Source: Fidelibacterota bacterium UBA7303
GTDB lineage: Bacteria; Fidelibacterota; Marinisomatia; Marinisomatales; UBA1611
Direction: 5' to 3'
DNA length: 23,411 bases
NCBI GenBank assembly: GCA_002471805.1
Contig: DKQR01000056.1
Coordinates: forward strand, 1-23,411
The stretch's first letter is position 1. Every line of letters begins with the position of its first letter. Positions 21,979-23,411 of this stretch are shown here, piece after piece. The position numbers were made by a program, and so were the translations under genes. The notes beneath the pieces are model-generated. The model did not search any database and was not told the DNA's origin. It saw only the letters and a list, made by a program, of their open reading frames with translations.

Positions 21979-23411
21979 GTGATAAATTTTTCTGTACTGG
22001 ATGACCACCTTATAACCCGTATCTTGGATGAAGCGTTTCTCGTGTTGGAAAAAACGGGAGTTGAAGTTCAATGCGACGAATTACTTGAGCGTATGGAAAA
22101 AGCCGGACTGCCAGTAAATAAAGATACCAGGCGTATAACTTTTCCCCGATCCATAACAGAGAAAAGCATTGCATCAGCTCCAGAAATAGTACAGCTCTTT
22201 GACCGTGACGGGAATCCTTTTTCCAGTATTGGGGGAAATAAAACTAATTTTGTTCCAGCTTCATCAGCCTTGAATATTTTGGACTGGCGAAATGGAGAAC
22301 GTCGAACAGCTAAGACGGCCGATTTTATTGAATACATTAAAGTCGTTGATCAAACAAAACATATCGCCTATCCTTCCACAGCATTTTCTACAGATGATAT
22401 TGCCCAGGATATAGCTGATGCCTGGCGGCTATACTTGACAATGACCCATAGCAACAAACCAGTTGTGACTGGTGCCTTCACCCACCATGGAGTTCCCCGT
22501 ATGGCCCGCATGATGGAATGTTTTAGGGAAAGTCAAAATGAAATGATGGAAAAACCAATGGCGGTTTTTACCTGCTGCCCTAACAGTCCTCTCCGCTGGG
22601 GAATAGATTCCAGCCATAACCTTATTGATTGTGTGGAAAAGGGCATTATCGTTGAAGTCGTACCTGTGCTAATGATTGGCCTAGCGGTTCCAGTGACTAC
22701 TATAGGAGCGCTTGTCATGCAAACAGCAGAAGTATTGAGCGGCGTTGTTTTTACCCAATTAATTAAACCCGGTGCTCCCGTCATTTTTGGCGGTGCTCCC
22801 GGTGCATTTCATATGCAACTTATGAGTGCGCCTATGACTGGTGTTGAAGCTTTGCAACTCTATTGCGGGTATGGCCAGATTGCCCAACAAATAAAAATTC
22901 CATCTCAAGCTTACATGGGACTTGGAGATGGTAAGTTTAATGACCCCCAGGCAGGGGCAGAAACAGCAAGCGGTGCTTATCTGGCAGCCTTGAGCCGAAT
23001 TAATCAGGTAGCAGGTGCTGGAATGCTGGATTTTGTAAATTGTTTCAGCCTGGAAAAATTGGTCTTTGACGATGAAATTTGTGGACATGTGCACCATTTC
23101 ATGCGCGATATTGAAATCAAAGAAGATTTGCCCATTAAACCATTTATTGATGAAGTATTAACAGAACAACAAATCTGCACAATGGAACACACTCTGGAAT
23201 ATTGGCCAAAGGAACTCTATATGCCGGGGCCCATGGTAGACCGGACCAGCTGGCAGCAGTGGGAACAATTTGGCAGTAATACCTGGCAGGACCGGGCCAG
23301 AAATATGATTCAGGAAGCCCTTGATAATTATAACGAAGAACCCATTGAAGAAAATCTTGATCAAGAATTACGGAAGATCATGTGCGATGGTGACGTAAAC
23401 CCTGATGATCT
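21979..23411 (+). CDS. MttB-superfamily (trimethylamine/glycine-betaine-type) methyltransferase, 3' end outside window
   Basis: The frame is open from GTG 21979 to the window edge, 477 residues, close to the full length of the family. Family blocks are visible: DEAFLVLEKTGVEV near the N-terminus, GGNKTNFVPASSALNILDW, KPMAVFTCCPNSPLRW, VVPVLMIGLAVPVTTIGAL, GAPVIFGGAPGAFHMQLMS and SQAYMGLGDGKFNDPQAG. True trimethylamine methyltransferases carry pyrrolysine encoded by an in-frame TAG; I find no TAG or other stop in these codons, so this is the non-pyrrolysine branch that includes glycine-betaine methyltransferase MtgB. Members pass a methyl group to a corrinoid protein, but no corrinoid protein is in the window, so it may lie downstream. 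It is the fifth gene of an overlapping operon with GcvT-like and FAD enzymes. Confidence 0.9.
   Translation, partial: MINFSVLDDHLITRILDEAFLVLEKTGVEVQCDELLERMEKAGLPVNKDTRRITFPRSITEKSIASAPEIVQLFDRDGNPFSSIGGNKTNFVPASSALNILDWRNGERRTAKTADFIEYIKVVDQTKHIAYPSTAFSTDDIAQDIADAWRLYLTMTHSNKPVVTGAFTHHGVPRMARMMECFRESQNEMMEKPMAVFTCCPNSPLRWGIDSSHNLIDCVEKGIIVEVVPVLMIGLAVPVTTIGALVMQTAEVLSGVVFTQLIKPGAPVIFGGAPGAFHMQLMSAPMTGVEALQLYCGYGQIAQQIKIPSQAYMGLGDGKFNDPQAGAETASGAYLAALSRINQVAGAGMLDFVNCFSLEKLVFDDEICGHVHHFMRDIEIKEDLPIKPFIDEVLTEQQICTMEHTLEYWPKELYMPGPMVDRTSWQQWEQFGSNTWQDRARNMIQEALDNYNEEPIEENLDQELRKIMCDGDVNPDD

Noticed and set aside
21979..23411. Pyrrolysine-containing MttB
   Set aside because: I translated all visible codons and found no in-frame TAG; the protein reads through the usual catalytic region without interruption.

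Overview
The window reads as a compact bacterial chromosome segment with no tRNA, rRNA, IS element or CRISPR array that I could recognise. A protein with a C-terminal type IX secretion (Por) sorting domain of the 'YPNPFNP' kind and a TonB-dependent receptor with an N-terminal carboxypeptidase-regulatory-like domain point to the FCB group. I lean towards a marine lineage such as Marinimicrobia (SAR406), but this is inference from protein style only. Most starts have weak or absent Shine-Dalgarno sequences; clear ones precede the TonB receptor and queF. Genes are tightly packed with many 1-4 base overlaps, and the longest non-coding stretch is about 220 bases (16509-16728).

Layout. (1) 1-1616, minus strand: the N-terminal part of a TonB-dependent receptor, preceded by an SRAP/YedK abasic-site protein. 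(2) 1700-2446, plus: phosphoglycerate mutase gpmA. (3) 6663 down to 2448, minus: a five-gene run encoding a T9SS-sorted secreted protein, a DUF971 zinc-site protein, a secreted beta-propeller/phytase-esterase-like protein, a lipoprotein nucleotide pyrophosphatase/phosphodiesterase and a secreted S1/P1 nuclease. Three or four of these are exported, and the set looks like extracellular nucleic-acid or organophosphate scavenging. (4) 6797-9134, plus: pxpB-pxpC-pxpA, the ATP-dependent 5-oxoprolinase. (5) 9202-11858, plus: a DUF4442 hotdog protein and queC-queE-queD-queF, which convert a GTP-derived pterin precursor to preQ1 for queuosine tRNA modification. A palindromic repeat sits between queE and queD. 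(6) 11868-12419, plus: an AhpD/carboxymuconolactone-decarboxylase-family gene interrupted by an in-frame TGA exactly where the second Cys of CxxCxxxH should be, followed by a textbook bacterial SECIS hairpin. I interpret it as a selenoprotein. (7) 12462-15052, plus: an APC amino-acid permease and an M20 (ArgE/DapE-type) metallohydrolase, converging on a PLP-dependent amino-acid decarboxylase (16508-15063, minus). (8) 16729 to the end, plus: a five-gene overlapping operon encoding an amidinotransferase/dimethylarginine-hydrolase-like protein, a GcvT-like folate protein, two tandem PYROXD2-like FAD oxidoreductases and a non-pyrrolysine MttB-family methyltransferase that runs off the window.

How it fits together. 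Regions 4, 7 and 8 are all about nitrogen compounds: 5-oxoproline to glutamate, peptide or acyl-amino-acid uptake and hydrolysis, and probably oxidation or demethylation of a methylated amine. The two most notable items are the selenoprotein with its SECIS element and the region 8 operon, which looks like an undescribed N-methyl compound catabolic module.
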